The position numbers were made by a program, and so were the translations under genes. A model generated the notes under the pieces. The model did not search any database, was not told the DNA's origin, and was given only the letters and a program-made list of their open reading frames with translations. From Clostridia bacterium (GTDB lineage Bacteria > Bacillota > Clostridia > Christensenellales > Borkfalkiaceae), in NCBI GenBank assembly GCA_900770185.1, contig CAAGJM010000035.1, forward strand, positions 174,517 through 238,516: a DNA stretch of 64,000 bases. Reading direction: 5' to 3'. Of this stretch, positions 8,645 to 20,219 are shown piece by piece. Each line of letters opens with the position of its first letter. Within the stretch, counting starts at the first letter, position 1.

Positions 8645-9099
8645 CAAATCTCCTCACGGACGTCGGTCGCCTTATCTATATACAAAATTCCGTCCAAGTG
8701 GTCGTTTTCGTGACAAACGGCTTTCGCAAAAAAGCCCTTAGCGGTTATAGTTTTTTTCTCACCGTTCCTGTCCTGAAATTTAACCACGACTTCTTCGGGA
8801 CGAACGACCTCGCCCCACTTGCCTTTAATAGACAAACACCCCTCGGTGCCCGTTTGCGAACCTTTTTGCGATACGATAACGGGGTTAATAAATTCAAAAT
8901 AACCCTCTTCGACGTCAACGACGAATATACGCCTTAAAATGCCGACCTGCGGCGCGGCAAGCCCTGCCCCTTCGGCTTTTCGGAGCGTTTCTTTCATATC
9001 GTCGAGAAGCGTTGCCGTTTTTTCGCCGAAATCGGTCACCTCAAAACATTTTTTTCTTAAAACTTCGTCACCTATCTGGACAATGTTCCTTATCGCCAT
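8644..9099 (-). CDS. def: Peptide deformylase
   Basis: Removes the N-formyl group from nascent proteins; a metal-dependent enzyme at the ribosome exit. All three family motifs are present in 151 residues: GAGLAAPQVG (44-53), EGCLS with metal ligand C88, and HENDHLDG with H130, E131 and H134. The ATG at 9099 is followed by MAIRNIVQIGD, a typical start for the Bacillus/Clostridium type. The priA stop is about 10 bp upstream and fmt overlaps its end. Confidence 0.97.
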   Translation of the reverse strand: MAIRNIVQIGDEVLRKKCFEVTDFGEKTATLLDDMKETLRKAEGAGLAAPQVGILRRIFVVDVEEGYFEFINPVIVSQKGSQTGTEGCLSIKGKWGEVVRPEEVVVKFQDRNGEKKTITAKGFFAKAVCHENDHLDGILYIDKATDVREEI

Positions 9100-9111
9100 A
9101 ATAATACCTTC

Positions 9112-11304
9112 CTAACTCATACTGCCGGGGTTTACCTCAACGTAACAATTAACCCCTTTTACGTTTACCGAGTCAACGACTTCGTAAATTTTCTGTTCGA
9201 TTTTATCGCGGTTATCGGTAACGCGCATTAAAACCTGATACCTGTACTTATTTTTAATTCTTTTAACGGGACTGCGCATTTTATTAAAATAGGCGAAATC
9301 ACCGTAATTTTCGTCGTAAACCGCTTTAGCTTTAAAGTAAGCTTCTTTTAAGGCGGACAAGCATTTCTCATCGTCGTCGCCCTCAATCATAATTCTTACT
9401 ATATCCGACCACGGCGGAAAAGCCGTAGCCTTTCTGAGCGATATTTCTTTATTAAAAAAGCTTTTATAATCGTATTTAACCGCAAATTTAAGCGTCGGGT
9501 TTTGGGGGCTATACGTTTGCAAAACGACTTTACCCTTCATATCCGCCCTTCCGGCTCTGCCCGCAACCTGCGTAATAAGCTGAAAAGTCCTCTCGTTGGA
9601 GCGATAATCGCTGAAATATAAACTCATATCCGCGTCGATTATACCGACGAGCGTCACGTTTTTAAAGTCGTGGCCTTTGGCAATCATTTGCGTTCCGACT
9701 AAAATATCCGCTTTTTTTTCGCCGAACGCGGTTAAAATGTTAAAGTGCGACTCTTTATTGCGGGTGGTGTCGTTATCCATACGCAAAATATTTGCCTGCG
9801 GGTAAAGTTCTTTAAGTTCTTTGACTACCCTTTCGGTACCCGTGCCGCTGTAATTTATCTTTACGCCGCCGCACTCCGGGCAAGCCGCGGGCATTTTATA
9901 CGCCGCTCCGCAATAGTGGCATTTAAGCGCGCCTTCTTCGCGGTGGTAGGTAAGCGCGACGTCGCAATGCTCGCATTTGGCAACGAAGCCGCAATCGGCG
10001 CAAATAAGTTTTTGCGAGTATCCGCGACGGTTTAAGAATATCATCGCCTGATTTTTATCGTCAAGCGTCTTTTTAAGCTCGTATTTAAGCGCGGAAGAAA
10101 ACGCCGACGGATTACCGCTTCTAACTTCTTCTTTCATGTCCGCGATTATAACTTCCGGCATCGGTTTACCGTTGACGCGGTTGACCATTTCGGCAAGCGA
10201 ATATTCGCCCTGCGTTGCTTTTAAATAGGTTTCTATTTTAGGCGTTGCGCTACCCATAACGAGTTTTGCGCCGTTTAACTTCGCCCTGTATTCGGCAACT
10301 TCACCGGTAACGTACCTTGGCGACGATTCGCTTTCATAACTGCCGTCGTGTTCCTCGTCGATTATTATTATTCCCGGATTTTCAAGCGGTGCAAACACCG
10401 CGCTACGCGCGCCGACGGCGATTTTCGCTTCGCCGCTTCTGAGCCTCCACCACTCGTCGAACTTCTCGCCCGCCGACAGTCCGCTATGCAATATCGCGCA
10501 GCTGTCGCCGAAGCGCGACCTTAGCCGCATAAGCGTTTGCGGGGTAAGCGATATTTCGGGAACGAGCATTATTGCCGTCTTACCCTCATTAAGCACCGTT
10601 TTTATCAAATTTAAGTATACTTCCGTCTTCCCCGACCCCGTAACGCCGTGAATAAGGGTGGGTTTATCGGATTCGACGGCGATTTTGTAGGCAGCTTGCT
10701 GTTCGTTTGTGAGGGGAAAATAATCTTCTTTTTCTCCTTTACCGCTATACGGAACGCGCCCGACGCGCTCTTCGCTAACCGTTACAAACCCGCGCTTTAT
10801 AAGAGCGTTTAACGCGGTTGAAGAATAATTTTCGTTAAGCCGCGCGGTTAGTTCGCTCTCAACCTTACTTAGCCGCTTTAAAATCGCGGCTTGCATGTCC
10901 GCGCCCTTTCTGATAGCAGACAGCGCGGCGTTTACGTCCAAGTTTTCAGCTAAGCGAGCGACGCGCACCGTTTTTTTGCGAACTTTGCCCGTGCGCATTT
11001 CGCTCGGAAGCAGCAACCTTAACGCGGCGGCGTAAGAAACGTGATATCTTTCCCGCACGAATTTAGCGAGTTTCAACGCTTCTTCGCTAAGCGCCGGGAT
11101 ATCTTCAACCACCCTTGCTATTGATTTCAGCTTGTTTTCGGGCACTGCGCTTTCGCTTTTTAACGCCATAACAAAACCTTCCGTAAAGGACCTGCCGAAC
11201 GGAACGACGACGCGCGACCCCACAAAAACCCCGGGGATGGCGATATAATCGAAAATTTTGTCAAGGTCGCTCGCGGCGACGTCTATTATAACTTCGCAAT
11301 ACAT
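9112..11304 (-). CDS. priA: Primosomal protein N' (replication restart helicase)
   Basis: A DNA helicase that reloads the replisome at stalled forks. From the ATG at 11304 the protein is 730 residues. It has an N-terminal DNA-binding domain (MYCEVIIDVAASDLDKIFDY), Walker A GVTGSGKTEVYL, Walker B IIIDEEHDGSYE, the paired Cys zinc module (CADCG, CEHCD, CHYCG, CPECG) and helicase motif VAGRAGRAD. An in-frame TTG at 11322 would add six residues; neither start has a good ribosome site. It sits between rpoZ and def, as in B. subtilis, but coaBC, which lies between rpoZ and priA there, is absent. Confidence 0.97.
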   Translation of the reverse strand: MYCEVIIDVAASDLDKIFDYIAIPGVFVGSRVVVPFGRSFTEGFVMALKSESAVPENKLKSIARVVEDIPALSEEALKLAKFVRERYHVSYAAALRLLLPSEMRTGKVRKKTVRVARLAENLDVNAALSAIRKGADMQAAILKRLSKVESELTARLNENYSSTALNALIKRGFVTVSEERVGRVPYSGKGEKEDYFPLTNEQQAAYKIAVESDKPTLIHGVTGSGKTEVYLNLIKTVLNEGKTAIMLVPEISLTPQTLMRLRSRFGDSCAILHSGLSAGEKFDEWWRLRSGEAKIAVGARSAVFAPLENPGIIIIDEEHDGSYESESSPRYVTGEVAEYRAKLNGAKLVMGSATPKIETYLKATQGEYSLAEMVNRVNGKPMPEVIIADMKEEVRSGNPSAFSSALKYELKKTLDDKNQAMIFLNRRGYSQKLICADCGFVAKCEHCDVALTYHREEGALKCHYCGAAYKMPAACPECGGVKINYSGTGTERVVKELKELYPQANILRMDNDTTRNKESHFNILTAFGEKKADILVGTQMIAKGHDFKNVTLVGIIDADMSLYFSDYRSNERTFQLITQVAGRAGRADMKGKVVLQTYSPQNPTLKFAVKYDYKSFFNKEISLRKATAFPPWSDIVRIMIEGDDDEKCLSALKEAYFKAKAVYDENYGDFAYFNKMRSPVKRIKNKYRYQVLMRVTDNRDKIEQKIYEVVDSVNVKGVNCYVEVNPGSMS

Positions 11305-11379
11305 TAAAACTAAAATCGGCAAGCCGCAAGGCTAAGATTTTTACTTCGGCAAAAGCAATAAAGTCTATAAATAAAATAA

Positions 11380-11403
11380 GTCGGCGGGCAAAATGCCGCC
11401 GAC
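11380..11403 (-). terminator. Hairpin between rpoZ and priA
   Basis: The 8-bp arms GTCGGCGG and CCGCCGAC enclose an 8-base loop. On the minus strand it is followed by TTATTTTATTTA, so it can act as a partial terminator between rpoZ and priA. Confidence 0.55.
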
Positions 11404-11480
11404 GATAGCACAAGCGCTTTTCTCGCTTTTCGCAACCGAAAAAGACGCCGTAAGCGAAGCGGTTTTGTAAACCGCCCGAA

Positions 11481-11699
11481 TTACGAGTTGGAAACGGTGA
11501 TTTTGCCTTCGTAAATCTCGCAAGCGGCTTCGGTAAGCGGTTTTTGCCCGTTCAAAATAGCGGGGTTGTTCTGGCTTTTAACTGCGTCAACGAGTTGGCG
11601 GGCGCGTTTTGCGGCTAAAACGCAAAGCGCGTATTTAGAGCCGTTGTATTCTTCACCCAAACAACAGGTAAGTTCGTCGATAGGCGGTTCGTTAATCAT
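11481..11699 (-). CDS. rpoZ: DNA-directed RNA polymerase omega subunit
   Basis: Small subunit that helps assemble and stabilise RNA polymerase beta-prime. In 72 residues the conserved core YALCVLAAKRARQL is clear, preceded by MINEPPIDEL and followed by an acidic end (EAACEIYEGKITV). Length is usual. An AAAGGAGATAAAAT leader precedes the ATG at 11699. yicC ends about 60 bp upstream on the same strand. gmk, which usually stands between yicC and rpoZ in Firmicutes, is not here. Confidence 0.93.
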   Translation of the reverse strand: MINEPPIDELTCCLGEEYNGSKYALCVLAAKRARQLVDAVKSQNNPAILNGQKPLTEAACEIYEGKITVSNS

Positions 11700-11756
11700 A
11701 ATTTTATCTCCTTTTATACTAAAAAATCGGTAAACCGCACCGAATTACGGGCGCGA

Positions 11757-12635
11757 TTATTCTACGTTTTGAATTTGTTCGCGAATTTTTTCGATTTCGC
11801 ATTTTAATTTAAGCGCGGCGTCGGTAACCCCTACGTCGTTGCTCTTACTGCAAACGGTGTTCGCCTCGCGGTTAAACTCTTGCACCAAAAAGTCGAGTTT
11901 TTTACCTATTTCGCCCTCGCTGCCCGCAATAGACTTAAACTGGTCGATATGCGAATAAAGGCGGGTAATTTCTTCGTCGATATTGCATTTATCCGCAAAA
12001 ACGGCGGTTTCCTGCAAAATGCGCGCTTCGTCGATTTCGGTGCCGCCCAAAACCTCTTTAAGCCTTTCGGACATTTTAACGCGATAATTTTCGCTTACGA
12101 GCGGCGCGAGTTTTTTAATTTCGTCAACGAGATTTTTGACCGTTTCAAGCCTCGTAAGCAAGTCTTTTTTAAGCTTTGCCCCCTCAAACTCGCGCATTGC
12201 GTTCAAGTTATCGCACGCACTGAGTGTGACTTTGCTTAAAATAGGCGATATTTCTTCAACGTTAAAAGCGGATTCAGCCGCCCTTAAAACGTCTTGCGTG
12301 CGCATAAGCGAACAAACGGTAAAATCGTTTTCAAGTTCGGAAAACTCAAACGAGATTTTTTTTGCCGCCTCAACGTATGCCCTTGCCAGATTCAAATCGA
12401 CCTCTATTTCTTCCGCGCCCTTGCGGGTATCTTTAAAAGTTACGAACAAGTCCGCTTTGCCGCGGGATATTTTCGATTGAACGGATTTGCGGATAACGTC
12501 TTCAAGCGGCATAAAAGCGCGCGGATATTTAGGCGTTAAGTCCAAAAACCTGTTATTAACCGTTTTAATTTCAACTGTAAGGGTAACGCCGTTTTCAGAA
12601 TATTCGGCCTTACCGTAACCGGTCATGCTTTTCAT
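11757..12635 (-). CDS. yicC: YicC/YloC family endoribonuclease
   Basis: The family contains endoribonucleases involved in small-RNA turnover. The protein begins with the hallmark MKSMTGYGKAE. It also has VEIKTVNNRFLD, the KADLFV segment and a C-terminal end rich in Cys/Glu (KCEIEKIREQIQNVE). I use the ATG at 12635, preceded by AAAGGGG, for 292 residues, the normal length. A longer frame to 12695 adds a non-conserved leader. It heads the housekeeping block and is followed by rpoZ. Confidence 0.93.
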   Translation of the reverse strand: MKSMTGYGKAEYSENGVTLTVEIKTVNNRFLDLTPKYPRAFMPLEDVIRKSVQSKISRGKADLFVTFKDTRKGAEEIEVDLNLARAYVEAAKKISFEFSELENDFTVCSLMRTQDVLRAAESAFNVEEISPILSKVTLSACDNLNAMREFEGAKLKKDLLTRLETVKNLVDEIKKLAPLVSENYRVKMSERLKEVLGGTEIDEARILQETAVFADKCNIDEEITRLYSHIDQFKSIAGSEGEIGKKLDFLVQEFNREANTVCSKSNDVGVTDAALKLKCEIEKIREQIQNVE

Positions 12636-12847
12636 TATTACCCCTTTAAGCGGCGCTTTGCCGCAAACAATAGGTATAGCGCGTAAAAACCGCAAACTAT
12701 CGCACTCTTATACGCTGTATATAATAACATACTTTTTTAAAAAAAACAAGCGGGCGCATTTGTTTTTGCATTTATTTTTTAAAAACAATCACAAAAAACG
12801 CAATAATCGCTCCGGGACGAAGCAGCCGCGCCGGCAAACGTTTATAT

Positions 12848-14800
<1,953 letters not shown>

Positions 14801-14833
14801 TCACCTTGTAATTTTTGAATAAATTTTATATTA

Positions 14834-14860
14834 ACCGGCGGGAGCAAGTCCCCGCCCTAC
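14834..14860 (-). repeat. Dispersed hairpin element, copy 1
   Basis: Read on the minus strand: CGTAGGG, then a GCGGGG stem around ACTTGCT. A related copy with a different, compensating stem sits at 46101-46127. It looks like a dispersed palindromic element of unknown role. Confidence 0.5.
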
Positions 14861-14933
14861 GTTTGGTTTGCGTGTTTTTAATAGGGAAAATTGCTTATTG
14901 AGCTTAGCCCCCTTTTATTTCCCCTTTGACAAG

Positions 14934-15595
14934 GGGGACGGGAATTGCCGCCCGAATTTAAGTCACGATTCGCTTCCGCGAGATATTTCGCTACGCTCAA
15001 TATGACAACCATAACAAGTTTTAAACTATGCGGGCGAACGACGCTTTTGCTAAACTTCATGAAGGGGACGGGAATTGCCGCCCGGATTTAAGTCACTATT
15101 CGCTTCCGCAAGATATTTCGCCACGCTCAATATGACAAGCATAACAAATTTTTAACTATACGGGCGAACAACGCTTTTGCTAAACTTAATGAAGGGGACG
15201 GGAATTGCCGCCCGGATTTAAGTCACTATTCGCTTCCGCGAGATATTTCGCTACGCTCAATATGACAAGCATAACAAGTTTAAACTATGCGGGCGAACGA
15301 CGCTTTTGCTAAACTTAATAAGGGGGACGGGAATTACCGCCCGGATTTAAGTCACCATTCGCTTCCGCGAGATATTTCGCTACGCTCAATATGACAAGCA
15401 TAACAAATTTTTAACTATACGGGCAAACAACGCTTTTGCTAAACTTCATGAAGGGGACGAGAATTGCCGCACGGATTTAAGTCACCATTCGCTTCCGCGA
15501 GATATTTCGCTACGCTCAATATGACAAGCATAACAAGTTTTTAACTATGCGGGCGAGCAACGCTTTTGCTAAACTTCATGAAGGGGACGGGAATT
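14934..15595. repeat. Tandem array of a 130-bp repeat between ligA and pcrA
   Basis: Five full copies and a 13-bp start of a sixth. The anchor GGGGACGGGAATT begins at 14934, 15064, 15194, 15323, 15453 and 15583, so the period is 130, 130, 129, 130 and 130 bp. Copies differ by scattered substitutions. Each holds the block CGCTTCCGCGAGATATTTCG, close in sequence to a repeat inside the gene at 55996-56745. No ribosome sites, conserved frames or spacer-like variable parts were seen, so it is neither a gene nor a CRISPR array. The short 60-codon frame over it is formed by repeat sequence. Confidence 0.95.
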
Positions 15596-15607
15596 ATTAA
15601 CCGCTAA

Positions 15608-17953
15608 TCACACAACCTTCATCGGCGCGTATTTTGCGGCAAGAGTTTTTATGCCGGACGACTTAAACGCAACGTCTACTTTTTGCCCGCTTTCGTCGTT
15701 ACGAACGGCTATGACGGTGCCCACGCCGAATTTTTGGTGTTCGACGGTCTGACCTTGCTTATAAAGCGTTCCGCCCGCATTCGCTTCGACTTTTTTGTTT
15801 CCGCAATACCCCGACGAAAAACTTTTGACCGCTCCGCCGCCGAATTTAGGCGCGGGGGCTTCGTCGGCGTAATATCCGAACTCGCTATCCGTTGAGCGCG
15901 AACCGCTTTTGCGGTCGCGATATAAGTCGCGTCCGCCCGAACCGTAACCGTCCGAGCCGTAGCCGCCTTGATTATTATTGCCGTATTTAGAGCCGCCATA
16001 ACCCGAATAATCTCGCTTGCCGTAAGCAGGATAATCGTTAAGTTTGCTTTTATTATCCAAAAGCGGCTCGACTTCCTTTAAAAAGCGCGAGGCTTCTGTT
16101 ATGCGCCTTTCGCCGTACAAATACCTGCTGCGGGCGCGAGTGAGCGTAAGCTCTTTTTCCGCGCGCGTTACGGCAACGTACATAAGCCTGCGTTCTTCTT
16201 CAAGAGTTTCAACCTCGTTGCACGCGCGGGACGAAGGTATAATGGTTTCGTCAAGCCCGACGACGTAAACGTACTTGAATTCAAGCCCTTTTACGGCGTG
16301 GATGGTGGCGACGGTAACGAAGTTACTGCTGTCCATATCGTCAACGTCGCTGCTGAGCGTTATGCTGCTTAAATAATCGGTAAGCGTTAAAGTCGGGTTT
16401 GTTTTAACGAATTCTTCGGCAGAAGCGACTAATTCGTCAACGTTCATGCGCTTGGATAAATTTTCTTCCGTCTGCTCTTCGAACTGCGACAAAAAGTCTG
16501 TTTTAGCGATGACGTTTTTAATTATTTCGGCTACGTTTTTATCGACCGAGTCGATTACAAGTTCGGTAACCGTGCTTTTAAACGCCGCTATTTTATTTTT
16601 GACCGCACCTTCTTTGCCGAGCGACGAATAATCGACGATTTCGTCGAATAAAGATATCCCTTCGGCGTCTGCCTGTTCGCGAAGCGCGGCGACGGTTTTT
16701 TCGCCAATGCCGCGGCGCGGAACGTTTATAATTCTAATAAGCGACTCATTGTCGCGCGGGTTTTCAATCACGCGCAAATACGCCGTTAAATCCTTGATTT
16801 CTTTACGGTCGAAGAACTTAAAGCCGCCGTAAACTTTGTAAGGAACGTTATATTTTAAAAATTCTTGTTCAAACGTGCGCGATAAGGCGTTTATGCGCAT
16901 TAAAACCGCAAAATCGGAAGCCCGCGCCCCGTTTAAAATTTTTGCTTTTATGTTTAGCGCGACGAATTGCGCCTCGTCCTGCTCATCGTTGCCGACGTAC
17001 ATAACGGGTTTAAGTCCCGCGTCGTTATCCGTCCAAAGGGTCTTTTTCTTGCGCATATCGTTGTTTTTAATAACTAAGTTCGCGACGTTTAAAATGTTTT
17101 TAGTCGAGCGGTAATTTTGCTCTAACTTATAAACGCGCGCGCCTTTAAAAGACTTTTCAAAGTCTAAAATGTTGGCGATTTTCGCACCGCGCCAGCCGTA
17201 AATGCTCTGATCGTCGTCCCCGACGACAAAAATGTTTTTGTGCGCGCTCGCGAGCATTTTAACGATTTTGAACTGCACGGCGTTGGTATCCTGAAATTCG
17301 TCGACGTGAACGTAACGGAATTTTTCGGAATAATATTCCAAAACTTCGGGGTGATCTTCAAAAAGGCGCAACGCATAAATCAATAAATCGTCAAAATCGA
17401 GCGCGTTGCACTTTTTAAGATAGTCGTTATACCTTATAAAAATCTCGGTAAGTTTTTCTATTTCGGGGATAAACGGATTGTCGTCTTTATATTCCGTAGG
17501 GGTAAAATCGCCGCATTTCGCGTTGGAAATTACGTCTTTAGCCTTTTTTAAGTACTTATCCGCCTCTAACCCCATATCCAAAATTATGCGTTTTACGGCG
17601 CGCTCTTTATCGTCGTCGTCATAAATGGAAAAATTTTTGCTGAACCCCATTGCGGATATGTTGGCGCGCAAAATCCTCACGCACATAGAGTGAATGGTGG
17701 AAGCCCAGATTCTGTCCGCGCCGTCAATCATTTTTTCAAGGCGGGTCTTCATCTCGTCGGCGGCTTTGTTCGTGAAAGTTATGGCAAGAATGTTTGCGGG
17801 GTTCACTCCTAAGTCGTTTACAAGGTGCGCGATGCGCGTGGTTAAAACGCGGGTCTTTCCGCTGCCCGCGCCCGCAATAACCAAAACCGCGCCTTCCGTA
17901 TCCATAACGGGAAGGCGTTGTGAAGAATTAAGTCTTTCGATGTAGTCAGTCAT
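15608..17953 (-). CDS. pcrA: ATP-dependent DNA helicase PcrA (UvrD/Rep family)
   Basis: A 3'-5' superfamily 1A helicase for repair and for clearing RNA polymerase. From the ATG at 17953 it is 781 residues. Motifs are NSSQRLPV (Q motif), AGAGSGKTR (Walker A, about 27-35), VDEFQDTN, GDDDQSIYGWRGA, QNYRST, and VATIHAVKGLEFKYV (motif V), followed by YVAVTRAEKEL. The C-terminus has a Gly/Tyr/Ser-rich linker of about 60 residues and then the QTVEHQKFGVGTVIAV module, the RNA-polymerase-binding tail of PcrA. A longer frame to 17998 lacks a better start. Its stop lies only about 10 bp beyond the last 130-bp repeat copy. Confidence 0.97.
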   Translation of the reverse strand: MTDYIERLNSSQRLPVMDTEGAVLVIAGAGSGKTRVLTTRIAHLVNDLGVNPANILAITFTNKAADEMKTRLEKMIDGADRIWASTIHSMCVRILRANISAMGFSKNFSIYDDDDKERAVKRIILDMGLEADKYLKKAKDVISNAKCGDFTPTEYKDDNPFIPEIEKLTEIFIRYNDYLKKCNALDFDDLLIYALRLFEDHPEVLEYYSEKFRYVHVDEFQDTNAVQFKIVKMLASAHKNIFVVGDDDQSIYGWRGAKIANILDFEKSFKGARVYKLEQNYRSTKNILNVANLVIKNNDMRKKKTLWTDNDAGLKPVMYVGNDEQDEAQFVALNIKAKILNGARASDFAVLMRINALSRTFEQEFLKYNVPYKVYGGFKFFDRKEIKDLTAYLRVIENPRDNESLIRIINVPRRGIGEKTVAALREQADAEGISLFDEIVDYSSLGKEGAVKNKIAAFKSTVTELVIDSVDKNVAEIIKNVIAKTDFLSQFEEQTEENLSKRMNVDELVASAEEFVKTNPTLTLTDYLSSITLSSDVDDMDSSNFVTVATIHAVKGLEFKYVYVVGLDETIIPSSRACNEVETLEEERRLMYVAVTRAEKELTLTRARSRYLYGERRITEASRFLKEVEPLLDNKSKLNDYPAYGKRDYSGYGGSKYGNNNQGGYGSDGYGSGGRDLYRDRKSGSRSTDSEFGYYADEAPAPKFGGGAVKSFSSGYCGNKKVEANAGGTLYKQGQTVEHQKFGVGTVIAVRNDESGQKVDVAFKSSGIKTLAAKYAPMKVV

Positions 17954-18092
17954 TTTATCACCGCTTAATATTTTAACACAGCTAAGCGATTTTAACAAGC
18001 CAAATTAAACGGGCGGCGCAAATTTTTAACCGGCAGTTTATCGCGGGCAAAAACCCGCTTACCCGCAGATTTTTTGAAAAAATAAATTTTGA

Positions 18093-18121
18093 TTGATTTT
18101 TTTAAACTTTTAGAGTATAAT
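18093..18121 (+). promoter_or_regulatory. Promoter of the TetR-type regulator gene
   Basis: TTGATT, 17 bp, TATAAT. Transcription would start near 18128, which excludes the TTG at 18124 as start codon and supports the TTG at 18151. Confidence 0.8.
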
Positions 18122-18150
18122 AGTTGCAATTAAAAGAGGGGGGTGCGAAT

Positions 18151-18714
18151 TTGCCTAACTACACAAGGGAAGCGATTAAAGCGTCGTTTATAAAACTTTT
18201 AAACGAAAAGCCGCTTAACCGTATAACCGTTAAAAACATAATTTCCGATTGCAAAGTAAGCCGCAATACCTTTTATTATCACTTTAAAGACGTGCCCGAA
18301 CTTTTGGAAGTAATAATAAAAGACCTTCTTGACGAACTTGTTAAAAACAACACGACGATAGACTCGGTAAGCGGCGTCATAGATATGGCGTACCGCTACT
18401 ATAAAGAGAATAAAAAAGCGATTTATCACATATATAACTCTGTCGACAGGGTTTATTACGAAGACTTTTTGCTTAAAATGTGCGAACACACCGCTTCGAC
18501 TTACGTAAACGAAACGGCAAAAACTTATCCGCTTAAAGACGTAGACAAGGCCGCCCTTATTCACCTTTTAAAATGCCAGTTTTTCGGGCTTACGATGGAA
18601 TGGTCGAAAGACGATATGGAAAGCGACATAGTTGAAAGCTGCCATAAAACGATTGATTTGTTCTTGGAAATTATAATTAAAAAAAGCGGCAGTCAAAACG
18701 CGCCGTCAAACTGA
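18151..18714 (+). CDS. TetR/AcrR-family transcriptional regulator
   Basis: A 187-residue DNA-binding protein. The N-terminal helix-turn-helix reads PNYTREAIKASFIKLLNEKP, then ITVKNIISDCKVSRNTFYYHF, a clear TetR signature. The C-terminal helical domain resembles the DhaS-type ligand-binding domain and carries no enzyme motif. I choose TTG at 18151 because GAGGGGGG lies about 8 bp before it. The TetR fold and its position next to a lipid-synthesis locus suggest control of that locus; dyads at 18836-18852 and 24045-24061 are candidate operators. The ligand is unknown. Confidence 0.85.
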   Translation: MPNYTREAIKASFIKLLNEKPLNRITVKNIISDCKVSRNTFYYHFKDVPELLEVIIKDLLDELVKNNTTIDSVSGVIDMAYRYYKENKKAIYHIYNSVDRVYYEDFLLKMCEHTASTYVNETAKTYPLKDVDKAALIHLLKCQFFGLTMEWSKDDMESDIVESCHKTIDLFLEIIIKKSGSQNAPSN

Positions 18715-18726
18715 AACAAAACTTAT

Positions 18727-18755
18727 ACGCCCCGATAACGCGGGGCGTTTTGTTT
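18727..18755 (+). terminator. Terminator after the TetR-type gene
   Basis: The 8-bp stem ACGCCCCG with its complement, a short ATAACG loop, then TTTTGTTTTT. It separates the regulator transcript from the next operon. Confidence 0.85.
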
Positions 18756-18835
18756 TTCACCGCGCGATTTTTTAAACCTAAAACTTGGTTAGCAACGACA
18801 AAACCACTATAAAATTTTGTGCAAAGCCATATAAA

Positions 18836-18852
18836 TGTACTAAAATAGTACA
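18836..18852. promoter_or_regulatory. 17-bp perfect dyad, candidate operator
   Basis: TGTACTAAAATAGTACA is a perfect palindrome, TGTACT-N5-AGTACA, about 110 bp before the dehydratase-like gene. A close relative (TGTACTAATTTGTTACA) lies before acpP. Size and symmetry fit a TetR-type operator. Binding by the adjacent regulator is inferred. Confidence 0.55.
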
Positions 18853-18962
18853 CCGTTTTAGTATTGTCATTTTACTTTTTTAAAATTTTGCGTTAAAATA
18901 AACGGGTATGCCGAGTAAAAAATACATATCGGCAAAATTTTCCGACAGACAAAAAGGACAGT

Positions 18963-20219
18963 ATGTTTATTGATTTCACCCCGCAAATGAAAAAAGAATA
19001 TACCATTCTTTGCCCCGACATTTTCCCCACGCACATGGAACTTTTGTCGGAAGTTTTTCATATTTACGGATATAATCTTCAAATAGTCAAATACGAGGGC
19101 AAAAAGGTCATAGACACGGGGCTTAAATACCTTAACAACGATATGTGCTACCCTGCCGTATGCATGATAGGTCAGCAACTCTACGCGCTGACCTCGGGCG
19201 ACTACGACCCGAAAAAATGCGCCCTTATACAGTTTCAGACGGGCGGCGGGTGCAGGGCGTCGAACTACATATTTTTGCTGCGCAAAGCGTTAAAACAAAT
19301 GAATATGGAATACGTTCCCGTAATATCTTTAAGTTTTAGCGGGTACGAAAAGTACAGCGGGTTTAAAATCACCCCGCTTATGATAGTGACGGCGCTCCGC
19401 TCTATCGTGTACGGGGACATGCTGTTGCTTTTAAAAAACCAAACTCTTCCGTACGAAGTAAACGCCGGCGACACGCAAAAAACGGTTAAAAAATGGATAA
19501 ACTTTTTAACCGAACAATTTAAGCGTAAACGCGGGCTTACAAGACATGCGCTTAAAAAGAATTTGCAGGCAATGGCGAAAGATTTCAGCCTTATAAAGCG
19601 AGAGAAAAAGGAGCTTACAAAGGTCGGCATAGTGGGCGAAATTTACGTTAAATACTCATCTTTCGGCAACAACGGGCTTGAAAAATTTTTACTTAAAGAA
19701 AATTGCGAATATATGGTGCCGGGGGTTTTGGGATTCTTTCAGTACTGTTTTGCGAACGCCGAAACGGATAAAAAGTACTACGGCGGAAAACTTACGAGCG
19801 CGATTATAAATAAATTCGGCGAAAAAATAGCCGACGGGTGGGAAGAGATTTTAACGGAAGCGTTGCGCCCCTATCCCGAATTCAGCACCCCGCTTCCGTT
19901 TAACAAAGTTAAAAAACTTGCCGACGAGGTTATAGACCGCGGCGTTAAAATGGGCGAAGGGTGGCTTCTTTGCGGCGAAGTCGCCGAGCTTATTTTAAAG
20001 GGTTACGACAACGTTATCTGCGCCCAGCCTTTCGGGTGCCTGCCGAATCACATAGTAGCAAAAGGCACCATTCACCGCTTGCGCGAGCTTTACCCGACGG
20101 CGAACATTTTCCCCGTCGATTACGACGCGGGCGCAAGCAAAGTAAACCAGGAAAACCGCATAAAACTTATGCTTGCAATCGCTGAAAACGGAGATAAAAA
20201 TGAAGACGCTGGGGCTTGA
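18963..20219 (+). CDS. 2-hydroxyacyl-CoA dehydratase-like protein (HgdB/DUF2229-related, COG3581 type)
   Basis: A 418-residue protein of the family of 2-hydroxyacyl-CoA dehydratase subunits and related iron-sulfur reductases. Family hallmarks are Cys-containing segments: NDMCYPAVCMIGQ (about 60-72), QTGGGCRASNYIF and the late ICAQPFGCLPNHIVAKG. These are probable iron-sulfur ligands. Its end overlaps the start of the fused activase gene by 20 bp, so the two products very likely work together: the activase uses ATP to pass a low-potential electron to this partner. Members of the wider family include dehydratases, benzoyl-CoA reductases and double-cubane-cluster proteins. The substrate here is unknown. 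Confidence 0.82.
   Translation: MFIDFTPQMKKEYTILCPDIFPTHMELLSEVFHIYGYNLQIVKYEGKKVIDTGLKYLNNDMCYPAVCMIGQQLYALTSGDYDPKKCALIQFQTGGGCRASNYIFLLRKALKQMNMEYVPVISLSFSGYEKYSGFKITPLMIVTALRSIVYGDMLLLLKNQTLPYEVNAGDTQKTVKKWINFLTEQFKRKRGLTRHALKKNLQAMAKDFSLIKREKKELTKVGIVGEIYVKYSSFGNNGLEKFLLKENCEYMVPGVLGFFQYCFANAETDKKYYGGKLTSAIINKFGEKIADGWEEILTEALRPYPEFSTPLPFNKVKKLADEVIDRGVKMGEGWLLCGEVAELILKGYDNVICAQPFGCLPNHIVAKGTIHRLRELYPTANIFPVDYDAGASKVNQENRIKLMLAIAENGDKNEDAGA

Noticed and set aside
14878..15060. 60-codon frame over the first repeat unit
   Set aside because: It lies within the repeat region, has no ribosome site and its sequence is that of the repeat.
14934..15595. CRISPR array
   Set aside because: Repeats are 130 bp with no variable spacers and no cas genes nearby.
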